Shown piece by piece: positions 11,203 through 24,600 of a stretch of DNA of 64,000 bases. Under the pieces are notes generated by a model that was given only the letters and a program-made list of their open reading frames with translations, was not told the DNA's origin and ran no database searches. Origin of the DNA: Nematostella vectensis. Taxonomy: Eukaryota > Cnidaria > Anthozoa > Actiniaria > Edwardsiidae. Positions within the stretch are counted from its first letter, which is position 1. Each line of letters starts with the position of its first letter. Location of the stretch: positions 9,468,203 to 9,532,202 of the forward strand of contig NC_064037.1 of assembly GCF_932526225.1 (NCBI RefSeq), read 5' to 3'. A program made the translations under genes and the position numbers.

Positions 11203-14200
11203 CTATTCCTCCATAATCTCGGCTTCTTCGCTGGGTTTAGCGCTAGACTCTTCTGCCGGCTCCGGTTTTGCTGGTTCTCCGTCTACTACACAAACAAACA
11301 AGCATTCAGACGTATTCACGGGTTCCCTGTTAGCAGAGGCCTCTTTTCTCTGTATTTCCCAGCGAAATACAGAGATATACATACATAATATTGCAAAGTT
11401 AGCAAAAAAGTTTACTAGCACTAGTAAATGAAATGGGAGCGTAATAGTTTATTTGTGAAAATGAATGCACAAAGTTTTTTGTAACTAAAAGAAAGCGCAC
11501 GTTGATACGCACGAGCTCTTATGGTGTTGTATTGTAAACAGCTCAGGTTTGACCATCGTCTTTGCGCCCCCCTGACTGATGTGTGCATTTCCAACACGCT
11601 CTCGATTTGCATACCGCTGTGAAATCAACAACCCCGGCCACCACGAAAACACAACCCGAGATAGTCCCTCACTTTTAAAAAATTCCCCTGCACCAACAAA
11701 GCGCTTCTATGTAGTCTAGTAGATCATAGAAGTTGTCTAAAGGACCGAATTTTATAAAATTCCTCTAAAATTCCATGGTTGATTGTTGAAATATCGCGGA
11801 AAAGGTGGTTTTATCAGTTTTGCGGAAAGATGTTCTAAAATGGTAGTGTTTTTCAAAATGTTACAGCTTTTTTCTATTGATCTCAGCCAAACCAAATTTG
11901 ACATGAGTTATCGTACACAATTGGCGGTTGTATTTGCAAAAACCCGGGTAATAAAGGTTAACATAAACGCTTTTCGAAAGGACTGAACTTCGCTGTCAAT
12001 TTTTTGGGTCGGAATTCTAAATATATATCTAACTTTTTTTATCTACCACAGATTTTTTTCTAACTCTTACAGAGGCTGTATAACAACATATTGAACTGAT
12101 TCGGGTAGTGTCATAAAAAAGCTAACGCTCAATTTTGCGTCAGTCTCAAATAAGTGCAAAAAATGTTGTTTACTTTTTAAGTGCTACTACATTATTGCGT
12201 GTAAATACAAATACAATTTTTAAATGTGTGCACTCTCCATACATTGGGTCATCTTTGGTAAAAAAAAAATCTAGAGCAATCGCACAAACATTGACGGTTT
12301 TGTGCGAAGTTTAAAATTGATAACGCCCTCTGTTTATGATCTGCTTATTAACGCGCGAGCGACCTTAAATTGTGAAATTACTGTTTCCGTGGTCCCGGAA
12401 TTCATGTTTTGCGAGCCACAATGGCCCGAAACTCCGAAAAGATTTCCGAATAAAACGACTAGAGTGCGGGCTAGCCGGCTATAGCAGTACTATTAGTAAA
12501 ATAATTATCTAATTTAGCCTATTTGTTATGCCCCAACACACACATTCATTTAATGCAGTCCAGTGAGCAGCCAGGATTTTTTTAGCAGGTAGACTGATTG
12601 AAAGTTAATGCGCAGCAAACGTGGTGCTTTACTGGTGCTCCGGGGGGAATCAAACAATCAAACCCTCGACTGCTGTGCAACTTATCTGTCGTACAAAAAA
12701 GAGTTGAAAGGTTGAAAACAGGCAAATGCAGCTCTTTACCACTATTCAAAATACATTCATATTTTATACAGCAGATTATTTTTCTAGGCTTCAGGATCAG
12801 TAGCTTTCTTCTAGCTTAGAGATTTTCAAATGACACTTTTTCTACCCCCATAGGGCGGAAGAGCACGCTTTACCTGTAGGTGAGGTCGCTTCCGGTTTGG
12901 CAGTTTCTGGTTTAGATGCTTCGGGTTTAATCTCACTATCAAAGGAACACAAAAATCATGTCAATCATGCCAAATGTGCCTGAAGTTTAAGGTTGAGAAT
13001 ATTGCCAACTGCGCCTCTTCCCGACTAAAGTCCACGGTACAAGTTAGCTGAATAATGAGCATACCTTGAGGGTTCTTTTGCAGGCTCTGGCTCGGAGGTG
13101 TCCATTTGTTCTGGTTCAGCTTCCTCTTTGGCTGCACTCGGTTTAGGGGCCTCGGCCTCTGACACAGGGCTATATTAAAAAAAAAACGATAAATTATTCT
13201 TCAATACAAAATCAATCAATCATTATCAATTAAAAACAATCAATCAATTGTGAGTTTAACAAACACTTTTGCAGATCTTAATTGCAGTTCATGTCAGCAA
13301 TACAATTATTACAAAAAATGTCATGTATTCCTTCCATTTGATTTACTTCTCCCTTAAACCTTTTTACAACTGTAAGGCTGTTTTATTTGAAAATGATTTA
13401 CCTTGTCCCTAGCAACTAAGAGCACCCTTTCAAATAAGCAGAACCTTGTCTGAAAAAACCCTATTACTGCTTTAACAACTAGCCCTATTTTAAACAAAGA
13501 GAGGAGTAATATTTACCTTTTCCTATTGACATCTTGGGCAGGGCTAGCCTGGGCGGTGGTGTCAGCGGCTGTTGTGCTACCAATAGTCTTGGGCACACCC
13601 TCCTTAGGTGTGCTAGTCCCACTGGAGCTCTTGGGCTTGTCCTCAGCATCAGGAGCAGGCTTAGGAGCAGGGGTATTACCAGAGTTTGAGGATGTGGATT
13701 TTGCCTCATCACTGCCACCATTGGCATTTTCTGCATTGCCATTGGTGACCGCCTTGTCAGAAGCATAGCCTCGAGGTCGTTTGTGTGGCCTGTTTTCCCG
13801 AACATCCCGACGACCCTCACCTTCGTCCTCAGAATCTGAGAACTCCTCTTCACAAGCAATTCTTTTGTCAGAGGCTCGGACTATAAAAGAAAAGTAAAAA
13901 ATAAATAAATAAATAGGCTCTAAGTAGAGTAAGTATTTGAGGGTCATAGACTCAGCACCCCTTTAATGATGACACAACATCAAATGACTTGTACTCTTCT
14001 ACAAACTAGTTAGAACTATTAAATTAGAACATTTTGCAGACCGGTAGCTAGGATTTTAAGCTGGGGGATTTGTTTACCCATATAGCAGGCCATTTTCTCA
14101 TAGGTAGCTAGCACTAGCTTGCAGTAGTACCCAATTTTCCAAACCTTCAAGCCGAGTGGGAGGTTCTTTCAAACCCACTGGCTACTGGCCTGAATTGTCA

Positions 14201-17200
14201 ACTGTACAATAAATATGTGCAGCAGCTTTGTCAAATTTAAGGAATTAAAGAAATCAGTGGGAGCAGTTGAAAAGAGTGACAGGTGAGACTCTAAGGCATT
14301 GTTTTTTATCTTTCCATCTGGTCTCTATTGTCCCAGGGCAAGTTAAACTCTGCAGAGAATAATTTGAAGCAAACTGCAGTTCACTCTGCATCAGATAGCT
14401 CCCTGGTCAGTAAAAAGTTACTAGTACTCACTGCTTATCCTCTGATTTGGGTCTTCTTCATCTTCATTGTCACTCTCTGCTGGAAAGGCATCTTCAGGAA
14501 TAGCTGCAAACGATAAGATAACATAAGAAAACAAGAAAAATTTGCATTTTTTCAGTGGTGACAGACAATTTTGATATACACGCTCAACAAAAACATTCAA
14601 ACTGATGTGTATTCTGATGCAAGCAAATATCAACAAAGCCATATTATTTCTCCCTTGCAAACATCCCGACTGGTTCATTCTGATGTAGAACCATAGCAGA
14701 GGGAGGATCCAATGGGCTTGCCCCCCTCCCAATATTTCTGCTCCACCCAATGATGCTTTGCATATGTTATCTAAACCATATTATTTGTTAACTTACGTTG
14801 CATCTGAACACCAGGAGCATGTGGAATCATCCTCAGATTCTCAAACAGTCTTTGCCTACAAACCAATGCACATTGTCAGATAATGTATGAGCCTGGTTAC
14901 CTACTTTTCAAGGAAAAGGGTTGTACTTTGCTAAAACAGTATTTGCCTGACAAATCAATGCACATTGTGGGATAATGTAAGAGCCTTGCTATCTACTTTC
15001 CTAGGAAAAGGGGCTGTACTTTGCTAAAACAGTCTTTGCCTACAAATCAATGTGCATTGTTAGATATTGGACTAGCAATCAACTTTTTTTTAGGGAAAGA
15101 AGTTGTACTTTGCTAAAACAGTATCTGCCTACAAATCAATGGGCATTGTTAGATATGAGACTAGCTATGTACTCTGTTAGGGAAAGAAGTTGTACTTTGC
15201 AATAAGCAGTCTTTGCCTACAAACAAATGCACATTGTGAGATATGAGCCTACTTTATATATTTTTTCTCTTAGGGTAAGAAGTGGTTCTTGGCTATAAAA
15301 ATGACATACATTTCACACAAAATTAACTAGTCTTCACTTTTTAAATATTGAAACTTCAAGCATAAAGATTTAGGCCAATCTTTGCATTTCTCAGCTCACA
15401 TGTTGTCTCATGCTCTCCTGTTGTTTCAAGCTATTACTTTTTTCCTCAAATTCATGTCCATGTAGAACTTTGTGAAATGTTGTTTTCTTGTTTAGTGTGT
15501 GCCTCATGAGGAGATACTCTAGCATGTTCATTTGTAACTTTAGTTAAGGTATGCTATTTAAGTGTTCACTAGAATTTAGGTTCAATTGCATCACAATAAA
15601 GTCTGTCACTGCACTCAGTCTTTGCAGCTGTTGCAGATTGTTATGAACAGGAATGGACACACTATTTACAGCAATCAACCTACTTGATTTTATCCAGGTA
15701 ATCGGGTGTGTTCTGATTGGTCATGTTTGACGGACTGATGTGTAGCTTAAAGTCAGGACCGAAGTACTCAAAGTAGTCGTTGTATGGCAACTCGTTGGCA
15801 ATATCTGAGTCCAGGGCCACTGATGTCTCGTAGGTCCAGCAACGAGCAACATTTCTGATGGTGTAACCGCCACCACCGAGGATGAGTAACGGCAGGTTGA
15901 AGCTCTTGACAAATTCAACACACTTTGCATGGCCTGGAGACAAGTATCAAAATGAGCTGTTTCTAAAATTCACAATTTTTAAACTGGCATAATGAATTAT
16001 AACTCTCATAACATTCCAAGCACGAACTATTGACTAACCTTTGAGGGAGAGATTGAAGCAGCCAAGCCTGTCGCCAGCCAGGGAGTCAGCACCACACTGC
16101 AGAACTACAGCATTTGGTTGATAGATCTCTATCACTTTAGTGATAATCTAGCAATCAAAATCATACAAAATAAGTAATTGAATAAGTAATTATTCATTAT
16201 GTAAAGTAGAATTAGAAACTAAAATGGCTTCGGATCTATTGACAAATTATATCGTTTTTTGTATGCTTAGTATGTAATTATAGACCCATCACAAAATGGT
16301 TACGGGTTTTTTGGTGATGAAAAGTGTACTGCAGTTTGTTGTTTGGAAATGTCAGTATAAATTTCCAAGTATATTATAGTATACAAAAAATCACCCGGTG
16401 TTTTGATTGAGAAAATATGGTTAGGCATCATGTAGGAGAACCAGGGAGACAATCATAGGTATTATGGAAAATATATATGGAAAAAGGATAGTATTTGACA
16501 TTTCTACCACAAGAAATTACCCACCTTTAGGCAGACAAAGGGAGTGTGTGACACCACAGGATGGAAGACACTATTGAAATGTTCTCCAGCAAGCCTACTT
16601 ACAGGTTGAAAGATTTGTTGGTACGACTCGTCTTCAATCCCATCTCGAAGAGGAAAGTTGACGGCATAGTACTTTCCACGCCCTGCTCCAATATCCTGGC
16701 AAAATGGGCAGGCAATTGGTGTTATTCTAGTGATATTGCATTTAAGATATTTAAGAAATAGAACACAGGTTTCTATGGTGTGATGGCAGCAGCACTTGTT
16801 AAAGGTTAGGAAAACAACTTAGGCTGTTAGACAGTATGTCTTGACACAAAGAGGAAGGCCATAATGGTAATGCACCAAGCAGAATCATAGCAAAACACTG
16901 CTCAAACATGCTTAAGTTGTCAACAAAACTAGCACTGCTTGCAGAAGTCTTAAAAGGACATCAGTATAAAGACCACATCTCCCTGAATATTTGACTCCAT
17001 GGTACTATATGTCATTGGTCAGGGCATGAGTGATTGCATAGGAGTAGCAATAATTATTATTATAATAATGGTTGTTTTCTTGTGTTTTTATTGGGTCACA
17101 TTGAGATACTCTTGTGTACTTAACAGATTAACAAAATATATAAAATTGTAATTATTTAAGGTTACAAACTCACCCTCAAGTCTCCAGTCCCTGGGAAATA

Positions 17201-19798
17201 CTCGCCGTACTTGTGGAAAGATACTGTCATAACCCTGTCAGTGGTGTAGAACGCTTCCTCCACCCCATCGCCATGATGAATGTCTATGTCTATGTACAGC
17301 ACACGCTGGTGATACCTAGAACAATAAAAAAATGTGGTTACCAGAAATACAAAACAGCTACTGTTAACAAGTAAACAGATACAGTTAACATCACATATCT
17401 AAACTTTGTAAAGCTGTCTCTGTATTCTTTTTTAGATTTTAGAAATTTATGCACAAGAGTGAGGGCTACAAAATTTCAAAAAAATGTTTCCTAATTTTTG
17501 CTTAATCAATTGTCAATACAGACATTCACAAGTGACTTTTTTCCATGAATAAAAAAAAAATTCCCTCGATTTTCAGCTCAATTCAAGAGGTTCAAATGAC
17601 CTCTTATAAACTTATTTCTGGTTAGATGAACAGGGGCAGGGATAGTATAAACTTTTTTTCTGGAATCCCACAATACAAAGCAGGCTTGTGAAGGATAATT
17701 CACAATTGATATTATTCTGGACACAGTTTTTTTTTAACCTAGCTGGACTGAACGAATTAAAAAATTGTAGCATATAACCTACTTGAGCAGTTCTAAGATA
17801 GCCAGCACAATGTCGTTCACATAACAGAAGCCAGAAGCCTCAGACTTCTTGGCGTGATGCAGGCCTCCTGACCAGTTTATAGCGATATCTGTGTGTTGCT
17901 TATTGAGCTTTACTGCACCAGCTGAAAAATGTAAGAAAGATCAAAACAAAAATTTTAAATTACACTGGATGAAAGAGAATGGCATAAAACTCAAAAATTA
18001 CAAGCTAGAAAGAGATAGAAATTAGGGTTGGATGCAAAAACCATACTTCAGTGAAATCTCTTTATAAGGATATAACAAGGAATAGAAAACTGCAATGAAA
18101 TTGAGGTTCTACTGTTATGGCTAAACAAGAATGGAGACATAACATTTTAGTGTCAAACAACAAAAAAAAATTCAACAAATGTGAAATAATCCTGAGCATT
18201 TTATCTAGGTGACATGACAAGAATACAGGACTGATGTAGACTTTGGTTGTATAAACTAAATTACAGAAAACTAAATACAAAATTACATACATTATTCAAA
18301 GAAACTAAAGTAAATAAGGCGGATTATCTAAATAAAGAGAGGCATTTGTACTTATGCAAAAATTCCAAGACATGTCAAAGGAAGTCACGCAAAAAATAAC
18401 CCATCACGTTTTATCAGTGATGTCATTAAGGGTGTCATTAAAAAAACATGTAATAGAACATGCAACCAACAACATAGAACGACTAGGACCACACAATGCA
18501 TCAATAATAATAAAATATTAATTATTATTATTATTATTACATGAAAATATATAAACATTAAATAAATGTGATATTTTATAAATATGAAAAATAATAACTT
18601 AGTAGTTAATTAAATAATCTTACCTATAGAACCTCCAGTTGATAGTTGACAGAACTCGTACAGTCCATCAAATACAGGGCAATCCTCACCAACATTAACT
18701 AAACAAAGGAAAATTTATACTATCGACTTTACATCCAATACAACCCTGTCGATGATCGATGAACTGTTTAGAAATATGCTATACCATAGCATGCAGTGAT
18801 ACTCTAAGTGTTACACCTTTAACCCAACATAAAAAATGAATTTGTTATCCTAAGCTGATCACAATACGCAGCTAAACTTTACATCAAGATAAAAATAAAA
18901 TTTTAAGAGAATTTGGTAAGGAACTTTAAACAAGAAATGGAAAACTTGTGCTTTTGATATCAATATCTTACGCGCGTGAATAGTGAACTCTTGGATGAGT
19001 CAGTTAACCTTTTATTTCTTCGCTACCGCTCTACACTTAATCATAAACATGCATTATGAATATAAAAAATAAATGCTGATGTTTTAAGTCCTCAAATGAC
19101 ATTAAATTTATGACGAGTCGAGCGGAAGGCTGAAAATACGTAACGGAAGTAAAAAGTGGGAACGAAAAATGTGTACACTGGCAATAATTGGACAACAGAA
19201 ACGTGGTTTGGTAAAACTTACATCTTTGCATCTGCTTCGTATAGTCGGACATGTTGTCCGGACGGATTGATTTAAGAAATTTAATGTAGTCATCTGAGTG
19301 ATATCTGGTTATTTCTTCCATCGCAGCCTTGTGAGGTCGCTAAAATTCAAGGAGAGAGAACAAGTTTGAAGTTATCAACATTTCAACTTTTCATTCAAAT
19401 TGACAGCCAAGAGCGATATGATTGCATCTTTACTGACGCAAATCTCGGGGCAAAAACACTCAAATCACACACTATGCATACTTACGTATATCTCCATCTT
19501 TCTGTACAAGCCATAGTTAAGCAGAAGGTTGTGTGTCATACGAATACGATGCGGTTTCATGGGATGCCCTTGGCCATAGTAGTAGTTCCCGATGTCACCT
19601 ATTGTAGTGTGCACGAAATATAAGCGCGTATTATAATTGGGCAAAACTCGACTCTGGCACCGAATTACGCCACTAAACTTCATAAAACCAATCTTTAGTA
19701 CTTTATCTACATTCCAAAGGGGTTATAGAGTGAAAAATTACCTTACCATCGTAATAATAGCAAACTTTTTTCTTGCCGCCAGCCGATGTGTACGCCAT
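11203..19798 (-). CDS. HDAC1: Class I histone deacetylase (HDAC1/2 type)
   Basis: Fifteen exons: 19798-19747, 19598-19486, 19339-19222, 18698-18624, 17921-17783, 17315-17174, 16695-16603, 16147-16039, 15933-15684, 14855-14797, 14503-14432, 13880-13517, 13169-13065, 12935-12874, 11285-11203 (stop TAG 11203-11205). They sum to 1836 nt, 611 aa, in frame throughout. The deacetylase domain spans about residues 10-320 with GGLHHAKK (His about 141/142), [10 protein letters not shown] (zinc Asp and His), [11 protein letters not shown] (zinc Asp) and GGGGYT (Tyr about 304). [18 protein letters not shown] follows, as in HDAC1/2. It removes acetyl groups from histone lysines in Sin3/NuRD/CoREST-type complexes. 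The tail (about residues 430-611) is a long, low-complexity, Pro/Glu/Lys-rich extension with little likeness to the vertebrate tail. HDAC1 and HDAC2 are vertebrate duplicates, so the symbol covers both. Confidence 0.96.
11286..12873 (-). other. HDAC last intron
   Basis: A 1.6-kb AT-rich intron between exons 14 and 15. No coding signal or obvious repeat. Confidence 0.6.
14037..14192. mobile_element. MITE family A, copy 3
   Basis: In an HDAC intron. It opens GCAGACCGGTAGCTAGGATT and closes ACTGGCTACTGGCCTG, an eroded inverted pair. Internal CCCATATAGCAGGCC and CTCATAGGTAGCTAGCACTA match the other copies in reverse orientation. Confidence 0.6.
14845..15235 (-). repeat. Tandem repeat duplicating the HDAC exon 10 acceptor
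   Basis: Five units of about 88-92 bp. The first includes the true exon 10 acceptor (14856-14857) and the first exon bases. The others centre at about 14945, 15035, 15125 and 15215 and each contains a copy of the exon 10 start plus its polypyrimidine/AG region. Copies 3 and 5 keep an exact TTGTAGGCAAAGACTG on the minus strand; copy 2 has a disrupted site and copy 4 a changed exon base. Confidence 0.8.
15934..19221 (-). other. HDAC central introns
   Basis: Introns between exons 3 and 9. They are AT-rich with short homopolymers and an ATT/TTA microsatellite at about 18518-18540. No additional coding signal. Confidence 0.5.
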
Positions 19799-19930
19799 GC
19801 TAGTGAACTATTCGAAATTTTGATGACGGTGATTGACAGGTTTCTATGTCACATGGCCAAAAGAGGTGGAGCTTAGGTTGAAAGAGCCAATCAGAGAAGA
19901 GAGTGTTTGATTCTCCCGCGTGCAAATTTC
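19799..19930 (-). promoter_or_regulatory. HDAC promoter region with CCAAT box
   Basis: Sequence just upstream of the HDAC start. A GAGCCAATCAGAG (NF-Y-like CCAAT, in inverted orientation relative to the gene) lies at about 19885-19897, near 90 bases from the ATG. No TATA box. Confidence 0.4.
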
Positions 19931-21679
19931 TTTACGACGCCGATATCGAAGAGAAAAAGTCTTATTGTGGCGACTCGGTGATCTTCAAATTGATAATATT
20001 TCATGGTCTTATAACAGTTTGAGAAGCTACAGCGAATGAAAGAGCGGATCCAAAACACAGAATTGGACATCAATTTTTATTTCTAATCAAGTTACCATTT
20101 TTAATCGACAAAATTGATCAACAAACCTCTCTATTTTTTAAACCATCGTTAAGATATCCATGACCGAAAAATACGTTCTATATCCTGTTAGAGAGAGGTA
20201 GATATTTATTGTTCGAAAATCGAGTGATGCATTTCAGGAAATCCACACGCAAAACGATCGAGTAAATTTACCATGATCCTTTGCGGACTGTCGCGTCAAT
20301 CATCAACCCCCTGACTCAGCATTTGTTCCAGAATTTTTAACAGCGTGACGCTTGAGGCTGTTTGAATTTAACTCCTTTTATCACAGCCCTAGTAGCAAGC
20401 AGTCGACCCTTAGAGTTAGCAGTGACAATACTGATATTGATTGAGCCAGGAAAATCCCTTCCCCGCTCGTCGGGAAATTCGAAAAATGCCCCTCAGAATA
20501 CCTGCACACCGAAACTTACTACCCTAAAAAAATACCCCAGGAGCCCTAAAAATACAATTTCTAAAAATCCTACTTATTCTCAGAAATACCTTCCCTGAGG
20601 TCCGATTTTGACCCCTAAAAGATACGACGAGCATCCCTATCAGGTCGACATGGAATCCCCCCCAGTCCTCGGAAATTCGATTTCCTCTTTCGGCCGATAC
20701 TCGGGCTATATCATATTTTAATACAACCTCGTCCCCATCTTGGTAATTTTTAATGTTGTATTTTCCAATAAAAATCGACAAAATTGTTGATAAGCTAAAA
20801 CAGACTTGTGTTAGCCTAAATGTAGCCGAAAGGGGAGGCCTGGCTACATGTTCATTGATCACATGATATTACCACCAAAAGATGTGTCGCGTATCACCAT
20901 AAATACCATGTTTTTTTCTACACGTAGGCTAGACTTGTGTATTCTCGAATTTCAAAATTTGTGTGACCACGAAAAACCAAAAGTAGCACCAGCTGGCCGT
21001 CGATAAGCTTTTACAAAGAAAATGGGGGATCCACGAGTGGCGCGAGTATTGCAATAACTCTTTTCTGTGCAAAGCATCTTGGGAAGCTTTCGCACCATTC
21101 TACGAATGCTCAGAGACGTGCTTGGCCTACGGGTCGGTAAGCTTGAAAACATTCAGCAATATATTAAGCTCTTTTATTAACTAAAACCAGTACAACAAGG
21201 ATTTCAATTCACGTCTGATGTTGAAAAATATACCAGATAGGCTTGACACCTCATAATATTAACTTAAGATAATATATATTAGATAATATCCTATCTTTAT
21301 TTTATCTGTTTAAACTGATTGTTTATCAACGACTGAAAAAAAGTTTTGTTTAAAGGTCTAGACCACTAAAATAATTTAACCATTATACCTTTTCTACTAA
21401 TCGATTCATATTCTAGGGTTATCAGTATGAGAAATCACACTGGGAAGCAAGTCGCCTATTCTATGAAGCTTGCAAGATACAGTTACAATAAGGACAACCA
21501 ATAAATCAGCGTAAGCCTGGGGTCGACACTAAAGGAGACACTAGAGATTCTCATTGCGCAAGTGACTTGCTTTAGATCGAAAGACTATGTTAGTATGAGC
21601 CCTATCCAGCGGTAATGTTGAAATCGAGTATGCGCTATTGATCCCTATTCTAAGAAAAAAAAAAACTCTGTAGCCTAGA
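19931..21679. other. Intergenic, HDAC 5' to reticulocalbin 3'
   Basis: No convincing gene. Two near-direct copies of ATCGACAAAATTG lie at about 20104 and 20776. A compact GC-richer patch at 20990-21150 contains GCAAAGCATCTTGGGAAGC (21069-21087), close to the ZNF143/Staf promoter motif in reverse. The 3' UTR of the reticulocalbin gene is at the right edge. Confidence 0.5.
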
Positions 21680-24600
21680 TTACAACTCGTCGTGCTCTGG
21701 GGTCTCGCCGTTATCTACGAACACCGACGAGTGCTTCAGAATCTCCTCCATGGAGAGCTTGCCATCTTTATTGTCGTCGGCTTCCTTGATCATGTGGGCG
21801 GGTTCTTCCTTCGCCATGTCATCATCTGGGAAGAGCCAATGACGGATCTCTGTCTGGTCCAGTTTGCCATCCTTGTTTTTGTCGAATGAGGTGTCGAAGT
21901 CCTTTTCGAGTTCAATTTTGGCGTCGTTGTTGGCGTCCGAGAAGGTGGCTACAGGGAAAGGTAAGATAAGATCCAACCTACAATATAATACGGGGTGTGG
22001 ATCGGGTGGATACCCAGCTCCCTTTTTGTAAAAGCTTTGTTTCGATAAAAAAACAAACCAATAAAGTATCCAACCCTCGAATGATAATAAACCCTCGTCG
22101 GATGATAATGGTGATTTGAAATAATCAAAGTTTTCAATACCTAAAGTAAACAAGCAAGTCAAAGGTTTATGGTCTTTGGCTATAAGGATCAGGATATGAA
22201 AAGAAAGAGACGTACCCATATATTCAGACTTGGAGATCATTCCGTCTTTGTCTGTGTCGTGTTTCTTCAGAGTATCTTGAATAACCCATGCAGACATACG
22301 CTCGTCATCCTGAATAACGAAACCGTGTATAAAGATTATTGAATTAACATGAAAAAAATTAACATGCCACCGTACACAGCACCACAGGCGCCAGACAACC
22401 GCGACAACCCGCACAGGAACCAGCAAACCGCGGCAACCCGCACAGGAACCAGCAATCCGCGGCAACATGCACCGGTACCAGACAACCGCGCAACACAACA
22501 TGCGCCAGACAGCCGCGGCAAGACGCGCAGGCCCCAGACAACCGCGGTAACACGCGCAGGCGCCAGACAACCGCGGTAACACGCGCAGGCGCCAGACAAC
22601 CGCGGCAACACGCACAGGCGCCAGATAACCGCGGCAACACGCACAGGCCCCAGACAACCGCGGCAACACGCGCAGCCGCCAGACAACCGCGGCAACACGC
22701 ACAGGCGCCAGATAACCGCGGCAACACGCACAGGCCCCAGACAACCGCGGCAACACGCGCAGCCGCCAGACAACCGCGGCAACACGCACAGGCGCGAGAT
22801 AACCGCGGCAACACGCGCAGGCGCCAGACAACCGCGGCAACACGCACAGGCGCCAGATAACCGCGGCAACACGCACAGGCGCGAGATAACCGCGGCAACA
22901 CGCACAGGCCCAGACAACCGCGGCAACACGCGCAGCCGCCAGGCAACCGCGGCAACACGCTCAAGTGCCAGACAACCGCGGCAACACGCACAGCCGCCAG
23001 ACAACCGCGGCAACACGCACAGGCGCCAGATAACCGCGGCAACATGCGCAGCCGCCAGACAACCGCGGCAACACGCGCAGGAACCAGCAATCCGCGGCAA
23101 CATGCACCGGCACCAGACAACCACGCCACACCACATGTGCCAGACAGCCGCGGCAAGACGCGCAGGCCCCAGACAACCGCGGCAACACGCACAGGCCCCA
23201 GACAACCGCGGCAACACGCGCAGGTGCCAGATAACCGCGGCAACACGCGCAGGCGCCAGACAACCGCGGCAACACGCGCAGGAACCAGCAATCCGCGGCA
23301 ACACGCACAGCCGCCAGACAGCCGCGGCAACACGCGCAGGCGCCAGACAACCGCGGCAACACGCGCAGGAACCAGCAATCCGCGGCAACACGCACAGCCG
23401 CCAGACAACCGCGGCAACACGCGCAGGCGCCAGATAACCGCGGCAACACACGCAGCCGCCAGACAACCGCGGCAACACGCTCAAGTGCCAGACAACCGCG
23501 GCAACACGCACAACAGCCAGGGCCTCTATGTACACTAAGTAACATAAAAGTTGGCTGATCTGGCGATAGGTTTAGAGATTCTTCTTAATCGTTACGAGGG
23601 CGGAAGAAGGTTGCAATATTTCCACACGTACCCAGGATGGCAGAGGAATACAATAATTTCACACGTACCCCAAGGGGGTGGTAGAGGGATACAATACTTT
23701 TCCACGTACCCTAGGGGGGTGGTAGAGGGATACAATAATTTCACACGTACCCCAGGGTGGTAGAAGGTGACGTACTCGTGGAGGTCCAACATACCATCTC
23801 CGTTCACGTCAGCGTACTTGAATTTGGCCTCGTCCTCCGCCATCTGTTCCTTGGTGGCTTTGTCATCTTCCTTGCCCTCGGTGTGGGTGAAGTGGGCCTT
23901 CTTGAACTCTTCCCATGATACCTTGCCGTCCTTGTCTGGGGAAGTGACCGGATCATTACTTAGGACCCTCTTTAGGGACCTAGCCATGGGTGGGCACATG
24001 AAATGCGCGCATTCTCCCCCCCCCTTCCCTTAGACCGCCATAAGGCAGTCTTTCCTTATTGAACAGTTGCCAAATCTTGGAATTGTTGTACAATATATCT
24101 ACGACCGCGCACCCCTAAGAGCAAGTCCTGGCTACGCGCTGACTCATAGTGTCGTAAGGAATTTTCTTAGAAACATTGCTGTGAATTCAGAGTATTTTTT
24201 TTTCCGGTAAAGATAACCCAGATGAGATAACACAATGTAAAACCGCTGATTTTACTTACTGTCGTCGTGGAATGTGACGGTGCTGTTGACTTCGGTCTTC
24301 CTGTGTTTTCTGCTGGTGTTGAGGAGTCTGAGTCTGAGTTCGTCTTCCGTCACGAATCCGTCCTTGTCTAGGTCAACCTCACTCTTCACAAGCTGTTCAA
24401 GCTTTTGTTTGGTCTCCTCGGCACTCAGACCTTTGAAATCCTTGTGGTGGTCGCCTGTGTAGAAAAAAAATAATAGTGAATACAATACAATACAATTATA
24501 TTCATTCAGTGTATAAAATAAAGTGAGTAGTAGTTACCAGTCTCCGTGAGCTCATCGCCCCCACCCTGTATTTTTCTAATTATAAGGAAATAACCACAAG

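Noticed and set aside
22336-23545. Open frames of 160-400 codons on both strands, rich in Cys, Arg and Leu
   Set aside because: They are readings of a 29-bp stop-free minisatellite; the peptide period is 29 residues in every frame, and true reticulocalbin exons flank the array.
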